Of a stretch of DNA of 64,000 nt, positions 17,975 through 26,019 are shown piece by piece (position 1 is the stretch's first letter; every line of letters starts with the position of its first letter). Made by a program: the position numbers and the translations under genes. The DNA comes from Thermoplasmata archaeon (GTDB taxonomy: Archaea > Thermoplasmatota > DTKX01 > VGTL01): assembly GCA_038851035.1 (NCBI GenBank), contig JAWCLH010000009.1, positions 1-64,000 of the forward strand. The letters run 5' to 3'. Under the pieces are notes generated by a model, which made no database searches, was not told where the DNA came from, and was given only the letters and a program-made list of their open reading frames with translations.

Positions 17975-19057
17975 GTGATAAACATCGCTAAGCCCCTGCT
18001 CGGCGAGGAGGAGAAGAGGGCCGTGCTGGAGGTGATGGGCTCAGGGAAGCTCGCCCAGGGGGAGAGGGTGGAGCAGTTTGAGAAGGCCTTCGCGTCGTAT
18101 ATCGGGACAAAGCACGCTGTCGCCGTCGGCAATGGGACGATAGCGATTCATCTCGCTCTACTTGCGCACGGAATAGGAAACGGGGCTGAGGTGGTGACCA
18201 CCCCATTCACGTTCATAGGGACCGTCACCCCGATAACATTCTGCGGCGCTAGGCCGGTCTTCGCCGACATAGATCCTCGGACCTTCAATATCTTACCTAA
18301 TGATATCTCTAAAGCGCTGACGGATAGGACAAAGGCCATCCTACCCGTACATCTCTTCGGCCTCCCGGCCGATATGGATGAAATTCTCGAGCTGGCTGAG
18401 AGAAGAGGAATTCCGGTCATCGAAGACGCCTGCCAAGCCCATGGGGCCCTCTACAAAGGAAAAAGGGTCGGCTCGCTGGGCAGCTGCGCCTGCTTCAGCT
18501 TCTATCCGACAAAGAACATGACCACGGGCGAGGGGGGCATGGTGACCACCAACGACGATGAGCTTGCGTCGAAGATAAGGCTACTGAGGGACCACGGACA
18601 GAAGAGCCGCTACGAGCACGTCGTCATCGGCTACAATTTCAGGATGAACGACATCTCCGCCGCCATCGGCATCGAGCAGCTGAAGAAACTCGAGGGCTTC
18701 AACGCAAAGAGGAGGGCCAATGCCTCCGTGCTCGACCGGGGCCTCCAGGGCATCCAGGGCGTCGTTACCCCCCACGTCCCGGAAGGGCTGACCCATGTCT
18801 ACCACCAGTATACCATCCGGGCGCGGCTGAGGGACGCCCTCAAGGATTATCTTGAAAAAAATGGAATAAAGAGCGGGGTCTACTATCCGAGGCCGGTGAC
18901 CGACAACCCACCCCTCAGGCCCTTCGCCACCCGTCCCACCCCGAATGCCAAGCGCGCCTGCAGGGAGGTCCTGAGCCTTCCCGTCCATCCGGCGCTCGCC
19001 GAGGAGGATCTAGCGAGAATAGTGAATACCATCGCATCATTTTACATCGGAAAGTGA
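17975..19057 (+). CDS. DegT/DnrJ/EryC1 family PLP sugar aminotransferase
   Basis: 360 aa from GTG 17975. It is a PLP-dependent aminotransferase acting on nucleotide-linked keto sugars, as used for surface glycans. Evidence: INIAKPLLGEEE at the start, EDACQAHGALYKGKRVGS, the PLP lysine in SFYPTKNMTTGEGG, and HVYHQYTIR near the end. A TTG at 17897 overlapping the previous TGA (TTGA) is an alternative start that would add 26 basic residues; homologues usually start next to INIAKP. There are no sugar-nucleotide genes beside it, so the substrate is unknown. Confidence 0.87.
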   Translation: MINIAKPLLGEEEKRAVLEVMGSGKLAQGERVEQFEKAFASYIGTKHAVAVGNGTIAIHLALLAHGIGNGAEVVTTPFTFIGTVTPITFCGARPVFADIDPRTFNILPNDISKALTDRTKAILPVHLFGLPADMDEILELAERRGIPVIEDACQAHGALYKGKRVGSLGSCACFSFYPTKNMTTGEGGMVTTNDDELASKIRLLRDHGQKSRYEHVVIGYNFRMNDISAAIGIEQLKKLEGFNAKRRANASVLDRGLQGIQGVVTPHVPEGLTHVYHQYTIRARLRDALKDYLEKNGIKSGVYYPRPVTDNPPLRPFATRPTPNAKRACREVLSLPVHPALAEEDLARIVNTIASFYIGK

Positions 19058-19081
19058 TGGGCTGAGGGGGGCCTACCTGAG

Positions 19082-19894
19082 CTACTCCATGGCCCCAGAT
19101 CCCTTGAGAAGCTGGCGCAGCGAGCGAATTTTCATTCTGTGGAAGCCCTCGAATATCCCCAGCAGGAGGAGACTCTGGTATCCAATGACAGAGAAGACAG
19201 TGACAGCGGATTTCTCTAGCCTCAGGCAGAACATGCCCAGGACGCCGATGGCGAGACTCAGGGCCCACCCTGCCGCCGCGGCCGCACCCCACGAGGCCCC
19301 CTTCTCACGGCCCATGCCGAGGATATAGCCCGCTCCGGTGGTGAGGACAAAGCTGACCACCGCCAGAAAGTAAATCGCCGGGGACCCATGATAAAGAATT
19401 GCCTCCGCCAGTCCCCCGAGCGCAAGAAGGCCGCCGACCGCCGTGCAGAGGCAGATGTACATAGTTACCTCGAGACCGACGACCATCGCCATGTACATTC
19501 CCACGAAGCCGCTGAGCACGAGTCCTATGAGGATGCTACCAGGTAGGTCGATGGTCTGGCCGAGGAGAGCCATCAGCACCATAGGTACGAATATGACGAG
19601 CTCGTAGAGAAGAAGCTCGAACCCCGTGGGCGTTCTCAGCTCAAGCACTGAGGGTCCGAGCACAGGGCCCTCTGTTCCGTTTAGTGCCCTGACAATCATC
19701 TTAAGAAAGTACCAGTTGAGGACCATCGGGGCCGCAAAGGTGATGGCGAACAGGATGAACAGTATCAGTGTGAGGAGCTCGGTGCTGAGCGTGGGGGATC
19801 CCCGCGGACGGCATTGTCGGGCGATATAAAGGCTTTTTCCGGTCTCAACCAGACCGGCTATGGCCCCCGGGGTGCTTCGACCGCCTCCACACAA
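19082..19894 (-). CDS. Multi-pass membrane protein of unknown function
   Basis: 270 aa in the longest frame, with seven or more hydrophobic segments from about residue 40. It resembles no family I recognise. The first 35 residues are not membrane-like, and a TATA-like tttatat on this strand (19823-19830) lies inside that part, so the true start is probably downstream of it. The only codons there are CTG/CTC, so the start is uncertain. It is convergent with the DegT gene, 24 bases between stops. The decayed gene upstream also encodes membrane helices. Confidence 0.55.
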   Translation of the reverse strand: MCGGGRSTPGAIAGLVETGKSLYIARQCRPRGSPTLSTELLTLILFILFAITFAAPMVLNWYFLKMIVRALNGTEGPVLGPSVLELRTPTGFELLLYELVIFVPMVLMALLGQTIDLPGSILIGLVLSGFVGMYMAMVVGLEVTMYICLCTAVGGLLALGGLAEAILYHGSPAIYFLAVVSFVLTTGAGYILGMGREKGASWGAAAAAGWALSLAIGVLGMFCLRLEKSAVTVFSVIGYQSLLLLGIFEGFHRMKIRSLRQLLKGSGAME

Positions 19895-20899
19895 TCCAGA
19901 AGGACCCAGACGCCGAGACCGAAACTGCGGACATGCCCTTCAACTCGCCCGGCTTCATGGATGAACCCGAGAAATATGAAGAAAGCGAGCGAGCCAACTG
20001 CCAAAGCGCACCTATGGCGACCGGTCAGCGTCCCGGCGCGCCCCGGCGGGGAGCAGGGCCTAGAAGACCAGAAAGACCCCCATCGCCGCCAGAAAAGCGG
20101 CCGCGGGGACGAAATAGGGCCCGGCGTAGAGTAAAATAAAAGATGAGGCTCCAGAAGGCCCCGTATGCGAAAAGGCTATCCGGGAGGGGGCTGAATTTGT
20201 CCGTAATGGAGCTGCGGCTCTGGGCGGCGGACGCTGCTCTTGCCAAAGCTCCTCACCCGCATCAGATGGAAAACCCCGCAACAACGCATGACAGGGCGAT
20301 AAGAAGCAAGTCAGCGAGAAGAAACGGGACATAATTCGGCGCCGGTAGCCTGTAGGGTGGGAAGAGAGGAAAGCACATCCCCCCACGACCCCTCAACGAA
20401 GCTAATAATAAAGAACAGGAGGACCTGAGCCCTCCTCCTCATCCAGGTCTCCTGGACCCTCTTGGGGTAGAGAATCTTGACCAGCACGAGCCGCACGGTG
20501 ATGTTGAAAACTGAGTGATATGCCTTCAGCCCGATGGAATTAACATAGTTCATCCCGGCGGGCTATAGCTCCCTGGAACGCCGATGTCAATTCAGCGCGG
20601 GTGGAAGAGGCTCTCGTATGTGAGAGCCTCCTCGGTTATGCCTTAGGCTCAGCCGAGTAGGATGAGCGATGGGAGCCCCATTCCCCACCGGACAACGGCG
20701 TCTCGCCACAGGAGCGCGCCAGTTCTGTACATTCCAGCAAGAAGGAGGAAATAAAGGGGGTTAAAGAACTCGAGGTGGGAGAGATGCTGGAGAGGCATTT
20801 ACCGATGAACGTCGAGAGAAGGAGGAACGCCAGCACCGGCCTGTCTCGTGCCTCAAGGGCCATCGAAATGATGTGGTTGTTTATAATTTGGAGGGGCAA
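19858..20899 (-). pseudogene. Decayed multi-pass membrane protein gene(s)
   Basis: No frame is intact, but successive minus-strand pieces in different frames all look like membrane protein. They are ARDRPVLAFLLLSTFIGK; then HLEFFNPLYFLLLAGMYRTG with GALLWRDAVVRWGMG; then MNYVNSIGLKAYHSVFN with RRRAQVLLFFIISFVEG; then NYVPFLLADLLLIALS; then ASSFILLYAGPYFVPAAAF; and finally LAVGSLAFFIFLGFIHEAG, ending with a TAG at 19858. The switching frames point to several frameshifts, by decay or assembly error. It may be one gene or two tandem ones. Short plus-strand ORFs here look accidental. Confidence 0.5.
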
Positions 20900-20926
20900 G
20901 CGCCCCCTCGCTACGCTCGGGGGCGC
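20900..20926 (-). terminator. G/C hairpin just past the tRNA-Met 3' end
   Basis: Perfect 8-bp inverted repeat gcgccccc (20900-20907) and gggggcgc (20919-20926) with an 11-base loop. It lies about 12 bases beyond the tRNA 3' end in the direction of tRNA transcription. A processing or termination role is inferred. Confidence 0.35.
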
Positions 20927-20937
20927 ACTCTGGAATT

Positions 20938-21015
20938 TGGTAGCGGGGAGTAGATTTGAACTACTGATCTACGGGTTATGAGCCCGTCGGGATTTCCTGG
21001 CTACCCTACCCCGCT
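20938..21015 (-). tRNA. Initiator tRNA-Met (CAT)
   Basis: Read on the minus strand the gene begins AGCGGGGTAGGGTAGCC. Its anticodon arm is CGGGCTCATAACCCG, with three G:C pairs next to the loop, the hallmark of initiator tRNA. The T-arm contains AGTTCAAATCT. The acceptor pairs AGCGGGG with CCCCGCT, giving the A1:U72 pair of archaeal initiators. The discriminator A at 20941 is followed by an encoded CCA (20940-20938). No intron is seen. Confidence 0.93.
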
Positions 21016-21086
21016 ATTCAGACAGACCCTTATAACACGCTCCGGGATAAAAGGATTGCTGATGGACGGAGCCGGTGATTGAGTAG

Positions 21087-21106
21087 GGGTTATGAGCCCG
21101 TCGGGA
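21087..21106 (-). repeat. 20-bp copy of the tRNA-Met anticodon region
   Basis: The 20 bases gggttatgagcccgtcggga occur both inside the tRNA gene (20973-20992) and here, 114 bases away, on its 5' side. The copy lacks the acceptor and T arms, so it is not a second tRNA. It could be the trace of a partial duplication or of an integration event using the tRNA as target. Confidence 0.6.
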
Positions 21107-21168
21107 CATTGGTCTGATAGAAATTTAATAATAACCGTACGCCGTTCGAGGCTGGCGGAGGGAGCGAT

Positions 21169-22146
21169 GTGGCGAGCGGGATCGGGTATGGTAAAGTAAT
21201 TCTGTTCGGAGAGCACTTCGTAGTGTACGGCCTTCCGGCCATCGCTTCGGCGATATCCGACACCACAGTGGCCGAGGCCACGCTCGCGCGAGGAGCCGGC
21301 GGCCTCGAGGCGGGACCCGAGACCTTCGTTCTCGAGGGCGACGGCTGGACGCTCTACGACAACAGGCCCGAGACGCCTGGGTACAAAAAGGAGAAGGCGG
21401 CCGAGCAGAGGAGGGCGGTGGAGCTGATTCTCTCCCACCTCGGAATAGACACCAGAAAGAACCCCGTGAATCTCGCGCTCGGTGGAGCCCTAAAGGCCGC
21501 CAGCGGCGTTGGTGCTTCGGCCGCCGCCTGCGCAGCCATCGCGCGCGCCCTCTCCTCCCTTTTCGATCTAGGCCTCACCGATGAGGAAATCAACCGGGCG
21601 GCCCATGAGGGAGAGAAGGGCTTTCACGGCACGCCCTCCGGAATCGACGACACCGCTGCCACATACGGGGGCCTCTTCCTCTTTAAGAAGGAGCAACCGA
21701 CCAACCATATCGAAATGATTCGCCTCAGGAGGCCTCTTGAAATCGTGCTCGGGAACACGGGCATCACTTCGAGCACAAAGGCCGTGGTCGAGGAGGTCAG
21801 GAGGAGGCGAGAGGCCGCGCCGGAGAAATTCTCCAGAATATTCAGCGAGGCCGAGGCCCTCGCTCTCGAGGCAAAAGAGGCCCTAGAGAGAGGAGACGTC
21901 GGGAGGGTCGGGACGCTGATGACGCGCAACCACGAGCTCCTGAGGGAGCTCGGGGTTTCATGCGAGGAGCTAGAGAGGCTTGTGGAGCTTGCAATTCGGG
22001 CGGGCGCTCCGGGGGCCAAACTGACCGGAACCGGAAGGGGAGGCCTCATGGTCGCTCTCACGCCGGGCGTGGACCTGCAGGAGAGGGTGGCCAGAGCCAT
22101 CGAGAATGCCGGGTTCACGGCGCTCAGGACTAGAATCGGGTGCTGA
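21169..22146 (+). CDS. mvk: Mevalonate kinase (GHMP family)
   Basis: 325 aa. It phosphorylates mevalonate to 5-phosphomevalonate, the entry to the operon's pathway. Evidence: GKVILFGEHFVVYG at residues 8-21, the glycine-rich ATP loop as KAASGVGASAAACAA, HGTPSGIDDTAATYGGLF, and the C-terminal GAKLTGTGRGGLMVAL. The ATP loop lacks the PxGxGLGSS form common in methanogen enzymes and looks more like the GIGASA variant seen in protist and some bacterial kinases. Start GTG 21169; a TATA-like aaatttaataata (21121-21133) lies upstream. It ends 12 bases before the UbiD-family gene. Confidence 0.9.
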   Translation: MASGIGYGKVILFGEHFVVYGLPAIASAISDTTVAEATLARGAGGLEAGPETFVLEGDGWTLYDNRPETPGYKKEKAAEQRRAVELILSHLGIDTRKNPVNLALGGALKAASGVGASAAACAAIARALSSLFDLGLTDEEINRAAHEGEKGFHGTPSGIDDTAATYGGLFLFKKEQPTNHIEMIRLRRPLEIVLGNTGITSSTKAVVEEVRRRREAAPEKFSRIFSEAEALALEAKEALERGDVGRVGTLMTRNHELLRELGVSCEELERLVELAIRAGAPGAKLTGTGRGGLMVALTPGVDLQERVARAIENAGFTALRTRIGC

Positions 22147-22158
22147 GGAGGGTTGGAA

Positions 22159-23469
22159 ATGGAGCTGAGGGAGTTTCTGAAACTGCTCGAAAGTAAGGGA
22201 ATGCTTACGCGGATAAAGAGGGAGGTCGACACGGTCTACGAAGCCGCGACATTGATAAAAATGCTCGATGGAAGGCCGCTCTATTTCGAGAGAGTGAAAG
22301 GACACAAGATGCCAGTGGTCTCGAACATCTGCGCCACGAGAGAGCTGGTCTGTTTGGGGCTCGGGATCCGGCGCGAGGAGCTGATAACGCGGCTGGCGGA
22401 GGCGATAGACCATCCAAAGCCCCCCGCGGTCGAGAACACGACCGACTACACGGACATCGGGACAGACCTCACCCGCCTCCCGATTCTGACCTACTATCCT
22501 TTCGACGGCGGGCCCTACATCGCCTCTGGCATCGCGATTGCACGCGACCCGGAGTACGGCCTAAACGCATCCTACCATAGGGCAATGATGTTCAGGGAAA
22601 ACGGGGAGCTGGTAAAGGACAAACTCGTTCTGAGAATTCTGCAGAGGGATTTCGACGCCTATATTAAAAGGGGGCTGAGGGAGTTCGCCTTCTGCATAGG
22701 CAACTCCATTCCGGTGCTCGTGGGCGCAGCGATATCGGCGCCGATAAATGTCGACGAGATGGCGATCGCGAACGCCCTCTCCGAGACGAGGCTCTACCGC
22801 GTGGGCGGGCACACGGTCCCCGGCTCAGAGATAGTCATTATAATGGAGTTCACGGGCGAGATGCACGACGAGGGCCCGTTCGTTGACCTGACGGAGACCG
22901 TGGACATTGTCAGAAAACAGAGGGTCGCAAGAGTGAGGCACATATTCGTCAGGAAGGACCCCATATTCCATGCGCTCCTGCCCGGAGGGCTGGAGCACAA
23001 GGTGCTGATGGGAATGCCCAGGGAGCCGACGATCTACCGTGAGGTTGCGAAGGTCTGTGAGGTGAAGGACGTGCTCATCACGCCCGGTGGAGCTTCATGG
23101 CTCCATGGGGTTGTGTCTATTCACAAGAAGAATCCTGATGACGGAATGAAGGCAATAGACGCCGCGTTCAGGGGCCATAGGTCGATGAAGCACGTCTTCA
23201 TCGTGGATGACGATATCGACATCCACAACCCTCACGATGTCGAGTGGGCAATGGCGACGCGCTTCCAGGGCAAGAAGGGAATCAAGATGTTCGAGGATAA
23301 GGGCTCGTCCCTCGACCCATCCTCAGACATGGAGACCCAGATGACGACCAAGATAGGGTTTGACATGACGATACCGAGCGAGGACCCGTCGAAAAAGGGC
23401 CCGCGGAAGGAATTCAGAAGGCCCCCGCTGCCGATGAAGCTGAGGCTAGAGGACTATCTGGAGGGTTGA
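22159..23469 (+). CDS. UbiD-family decarboxylase, probable trans-anhydromevalonate 5-phosphate decarboxylase
   Basis: 436 aa from ATG 22159, preceded by gaggaggg. The UbiD family decarboxylates with prenylated FMN. Evidence: ELREFLKLLESKGML at the start, DIGTDLTRLPILTYYPFDGG, GNSIPVLVGAAISAP, the DEGPFVDLTETVD block, DVLITPGGASWLHG, and HVFIVDDDIDIHNPHDVEWA. The length matches the short archaeal forms rather than 490-aa UbiD. Because it lies between mevalonate kinase and both aconitase-X subunits, it is best assigned to the archaeal mevalonate pathway, making isopentenyl phosphate. The UbiX-like flavin prenyltransferase it needs is not in the window. Confidence 0.87.
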   Translation: MELREFLKLLESKGMLTRIKREVDTVYEAATLIKMLDGRPLYFERVKGHKMPVVSNICATRELVCLGLGIRREELITRLAEAIDHPKPPAVENTTDYTDIGTDLTRLPILTYYPFDGGPYIASGIAIARDPEYGLNASYHRAMMFRENGELVKDKLVLRILQRDFDAYIKRGLREFAFCIGNSIPVLVGAAISAPINVDEMAIANALSETRLYRVGGHTVPGSEIVIIMEFTGEMHDEGPFVDLTETVDIVRKQRVARVRHIFVRKDPIFHALLPGGLEHKVLMGMPREPTIYREVAKVCEVKDVLITPGGASWLHGVVSIHKKNPDDGMKAIDAAFRGHRSMKHVFIVDDDIDIHNPHDVEWAMATRFQGKKGIKMFEDKGSSLDPSSDMETQMTTKIGFDMTIPSEDPSKKGPRKEFRRPPLPMKLRLEDYLEG

Positions 23470-23497
23470 GGCGCGGGGGCGATAAGGAGGTGGGTGT

Positions 23498-24685
23498 GTG
23501 CAGCTTACCAAAGAAGAAGAGGCTGTTCTGAGGGGAGAGAGGGGCGAGGTCCCCCAGCGATGCCTGCGCCTGCTGGTCAGGCTCGGAGAGATATACGGAG
23601 CCGAGAGAATGATTCCTGTCGGGTCCGTTCAAGTCGCTGGGGTGTCCTACAAGTCTATTGGAGACCCTGGGAGGGACTTCCTCGAGGACTACGCGAGGCT
23701 GGGGGCGAGGGTCGTGGTGCCCACTTTCCTCAACCCGGCGGGAATGGACATTGAGCAGTGGCGGGAGCTGGGTTTCCCGCCCGCGTTCGCCGAGCAGCAG
23801 CTCAGAATCATGCGGGCATTCGAGTCAATGGGTATCGTGACGAGCGCTTCCTGCACGCCCTACCTCATCGGCATGCTCCCTCGGTTCGGCGAGCACATCG
23901 CCTGGTCGGAGTCATCGGCGGTTTCGTTCGCCAACTCCGTGATCGGCGCCCGGACCAATCGCGAGGGGGGACCCTCGGCCCTCGCGGCGGCGATATGTGG
24001 GGTCACGCCGGACTACGGCCTCCACCGCGAGGAGAACCGACAACCGCACTACCATGTGAGGGTCAGCGCGGAGCTGAGAACAGGCTCGGACTTTGGGGCG
24101 CTGGGCTGCTATGTCGGTAAAATCGTTAAGGACAGAATTCCATTCTTCACGGGGATTAAGTGGGCCGGCGTGGACGAGCTAAAGGCGCTCGGAGCTGCCA
24201 TGGCGGCATCAGGCGCTGTGGCGCTCTACCATGTCGAGGGGATGACGCCAGAGGCCGGTGCGGTGAGGAGGGAGGGCTTGGAGGCCATCGACTTCGGCGA
24301 GAGAGAGCTCAGGGATACCTATGCGAAACTCGGCCCCTCGAAAGAGCCCGACCTTGTGGTCGTGGGCTGCCCCCACGCCTCGCTCAAAGAAATCGCTGAG
24401 GTCGCCCGGCTCGTCAGCGGAAGGCGTCTCAAGAAGCCGCTCTGGGTCTGCACTTCCCGGCTGATGAGGAGTGCCGCCGAGAGAATTGGCTATGTCTCGA
24501 CCATCGAGAAGGCTGGGGGAAAGGTCGTCGCTGACACTTGCATGGTCGTGGCGCCCATTGAGGAGATGGGCTTCAGAGTGACTGGGGTCTGCTCCGGAAA
24601 GGCTGCGACCTATCTCCCCGGCCACTGCAAGCAGGCCGTGATGTTCGGGACGCTGGAAGAGCTCGTCGAGGCGGCGATGAAGTGA
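23498..24685 (+). CDS. Aconitase-X large subunit, probable phosphomevalonate dehydratase
   Basis: 395 aa from GTG 23498 with ggaggtg before it. The AcnX catalytic subunit (DUF521) in archaeal mevalonate operons dehydrates 5-phosphomevalonate to trans-anhydromevalonate 5-phosphate using an Fe-S cluster. Evidence: MIPVGSVQVAGVSYKSIGD, SASCTPYLIGMLP, WSESSAVSFANSVIGARTNR, and EGMTPEA. Cys119, Cys348 (DTCMVVAP) and Cys365 (GVCSGK) are candidate cluster ligands. The small DUF126 subunit is two genes downstream, so the usually adjacent pair is split here by a HAD gene. The TGA is overlapped by the HAD start as GTGA. Confidence 0.9.
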   Translation: MQLTKEEEAVLRGERGEVPQRCLRLLVRLGEIYGAERMIPVGSVQVAGVSYKSIGDPGRDFLEDYARLGARVVVPTFLNPAGMDIEQWRELGFPPAFAEQQLRIMRAFESMGIVTSASCTPYLIGMLPRFGEHIAWSESSAVSFANSVIGARTNREGGPSALAAAICGVTPDYGLHREENRQPHYHVRVSAELRTGSDFGALGCYVGKIVKDRIPFFTGIKWAGVDELKALGAAMAASGAVALYHVEGMTPEAGAVRREGLEAIDFGERELRDTYAKLGPSKEPDLVVVGCPHASLKEIAEVARLVSGRRLKKPLWVCTSRLMRSAAERIGYVSTIEKAGGKVVADTCMVVAPIEEMGFRVTGVCSGKAATYLPGHCKQAVMFGTLEELVEAAMK

Positions 24686-25452
24686 TTCCAGACTGCAGCC
24701 GCGCGGGGAGGGCCGCCGCATTCTTTGACCTGGACGGCACGCTCATCAGGGGCCACATGATTCTCGACTTCCCCGACCATCTCCTCTCCGCCGGGCTTTT
24801 CGACCCGGAGATTCACAGGAAAATTAGGGAGATGAGGGAAGACCACCGCACGGGCAGGCTCCTGTACAGAAAGGTTGCGGAAGCGCTCCCCAGCCTCTAC
24901 GCGGAGGGGCTGAGGGGCCGGAGAGTGAGCGACGTGAAGCTAGTAGCAGAGAGCTTCGTGGCTGGGCGAATGAAGGAGGTGTACGACTACTCCATGCCCC
25001 TCGTTGCCCTGATGGCGGATAGCGGGAGGCCGGGAGTGGCCCTCAGCGGCTCGCCGGTGGAGACCGTCCTTCCGATGGCGCGCAGACTAGGCATGGAGGC
25101 GGCCTTCGGGACGGAGCTGGAGGTCGGGGGTGGCCGCTACACGGGCAGGGTCCTGAGGAACATGATTCTGGGCGAGACGAAGCGCCCCGTTTATGAACAA
25201 ATCGTTGAGCTGGACGGAATTGATGAGGCGAACTCCTTCGGGTTCGGGGACACTGAAGAGGATATCTCATTTCTCGAAAGGGTCGGGTGGCCCGTGGCCC
25301 TCAACCCCGCTCCCGGCCTCAGGGCGACAGCCTTAAGAAATGGCTGGACGATTCTCGCCCATGGAGAGGAGGTGGTGGCGAGGGTTGGAGAGCTCTTAAA
25401 GAGAGTAGAGGAGGGGCGCGAGGGAGCCGGGCTGAGCGGGGGAAGACTGTAG
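24682..25452 (+). CDS. HAD-superfamily (SerB-like, HAD-IB) phosphatase
   Basis: 256 aa. Motif I is FFDLDGTLIRGHM (nucleophile Asp16, acid Asp18), motif II is VALSGSPVETVLPMA, a lysine follows in ETKRPVYEQIVE, and motif IV is FGFGDTEEDISFL. The alpha-helical cap between motifs I and II has the HAD-IB size. It resembles phosphoserine phosphatase-type enzymes but the substrate cannot be read from sequence. It starts inside the stop of the large aconitase-X gene (GTGA) and lies 53 bases before the small subunit, so it is translated with the mevalonate enzymes. A role on a pathway phosphate ester is inference. Confidence 0.82.
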   Translation: MIPDCSRAGRAAAFFDLDGTLIRGHMILDFPDHLLSAGLFDPEIHRKIREMREDHRTGRLLYRKVAEALPSLYAEGLRGRRVSDVKLVAESFVAGRMKEVYDYSMPLVALMADSGRPGVALSGSPVETVLPMARRLGMEAAFGTELEVGGGRYTGRVLRNMILGETKRPVYEQIVELDGIDEANSFGFGDTEEDISFLERVGWPVALNPAPGLRATALRNGWTILAHGEEVVARVGELLKRVEEGREGAGLSGGRL

Positions 25453-25505
25453 CCGTCAACAATGGAGGTGGAGCTGTTACAGAAATAGAGCAAGGGGTGA
25501 GGGCA

Positions 25506-25898
25506 GTGGCGCGCTTTCAGGGGAGGACGATAAGTCCGGGAAAGGCCGAGGGGGAGGCACTAGTTTCGAAGGAGCCCATCGGCTTCTATGGGGGAGTGGA
25601 CCCGAAGACGGGGGTATTCATTGAGAAGGGGCACGAGCTCGAGGGGAAGAGCGTCAAAGGAAAAATTCTGGTATTCCCGAAGGGCAAGGGATCCACGGTT
25701 GGCTCATATGTCATCTATGGCCTGGCCGCCAACGGGGTCGCCCCCGCCGCAATTATTAACGCCGAGACGGAGACGATAGTAGCGACGGGCGTGATACTCG
25801 CGGGTCTGCCATGTGTCGACAGAGTACCGGTGGAGAACATAAGAACCGGTGACAGGGTCAGGGTAGACGCCGACACCGGAACGGTGGAGATTCTCTGA
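25506..25898 (+). CDS. Aconitase-X small subunit (DUF126), phosphomevalonate dehydratase
   Basis: 130 aa from GTG 25506 (GTG 25497 is also possible). It is the swivelling small subunit that completes the phosphomevalonate dehydratase active site with the large subunit. Evidence: FQGRTISPGKAEGEALVSK, PKTGVFIEKGHELEGKSVKG, FPKGKGSTVGSYVIYGLAAN, AETETIVATGVILAGLP and the C-terminal GDRVRVDADTGTVEI. All are typical and the length is normal. The open frame extends upstream into the HAD gene, but that part is low-complexity overlap and not part of the fold. It ends the operon. Confidence 0.92.
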   Translation: MARFQGRTISPGKAEGEALVSKEPIGFYGGVDPKTGVFIEKGHELEGKSVKGKILVFPKGKGSTVGSYVIYGLAANGVAPAAIINAETETIVATGVILAGLPCVDRVPVENIRTGDRVRVDADTGTVEIL

Positions 25899-25968
25899 GG
25901 CTCCACCGGCCATGTCTCCACAAAGGGTCGCCCCAACACCCGCCGGGTTTTTGTCGCTCCATCCGGAC

Positions 25969-26014
25969 CGCTCAAAAACGCGCTCAAAAAGGTAAATCGC
26001 TCAAAAAGGTAAAT
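25969..26014. repeat. Tandem 17-bp repeats before the Kelch/PKD gene
   Basis: The unit cgctcaaaaaggtaaat occurs twice in tandem (25981-25997, 25998-26014). It is preceded by a partial third copy, cgctcaaaaa at 25969. The array runs into aaatatatcg, a TATA-like end just before the first possible start (26020). It may be a regulatory array or simple slippage. Confidence 0.6.
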
Positions 26015-26019
26015 ATATC

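Noticed and set aside
21087-21106. Second tRNA-Met gene
   Set aside because: Only the anticodon-arm region is copied; no acceptor stem, T-arm or D-arm can be folded around it.
25969-26014. Short CRISPR-like array
   Set aside because: The units are 17 bp, directly adjacent and without spacers; no cas gene is present.
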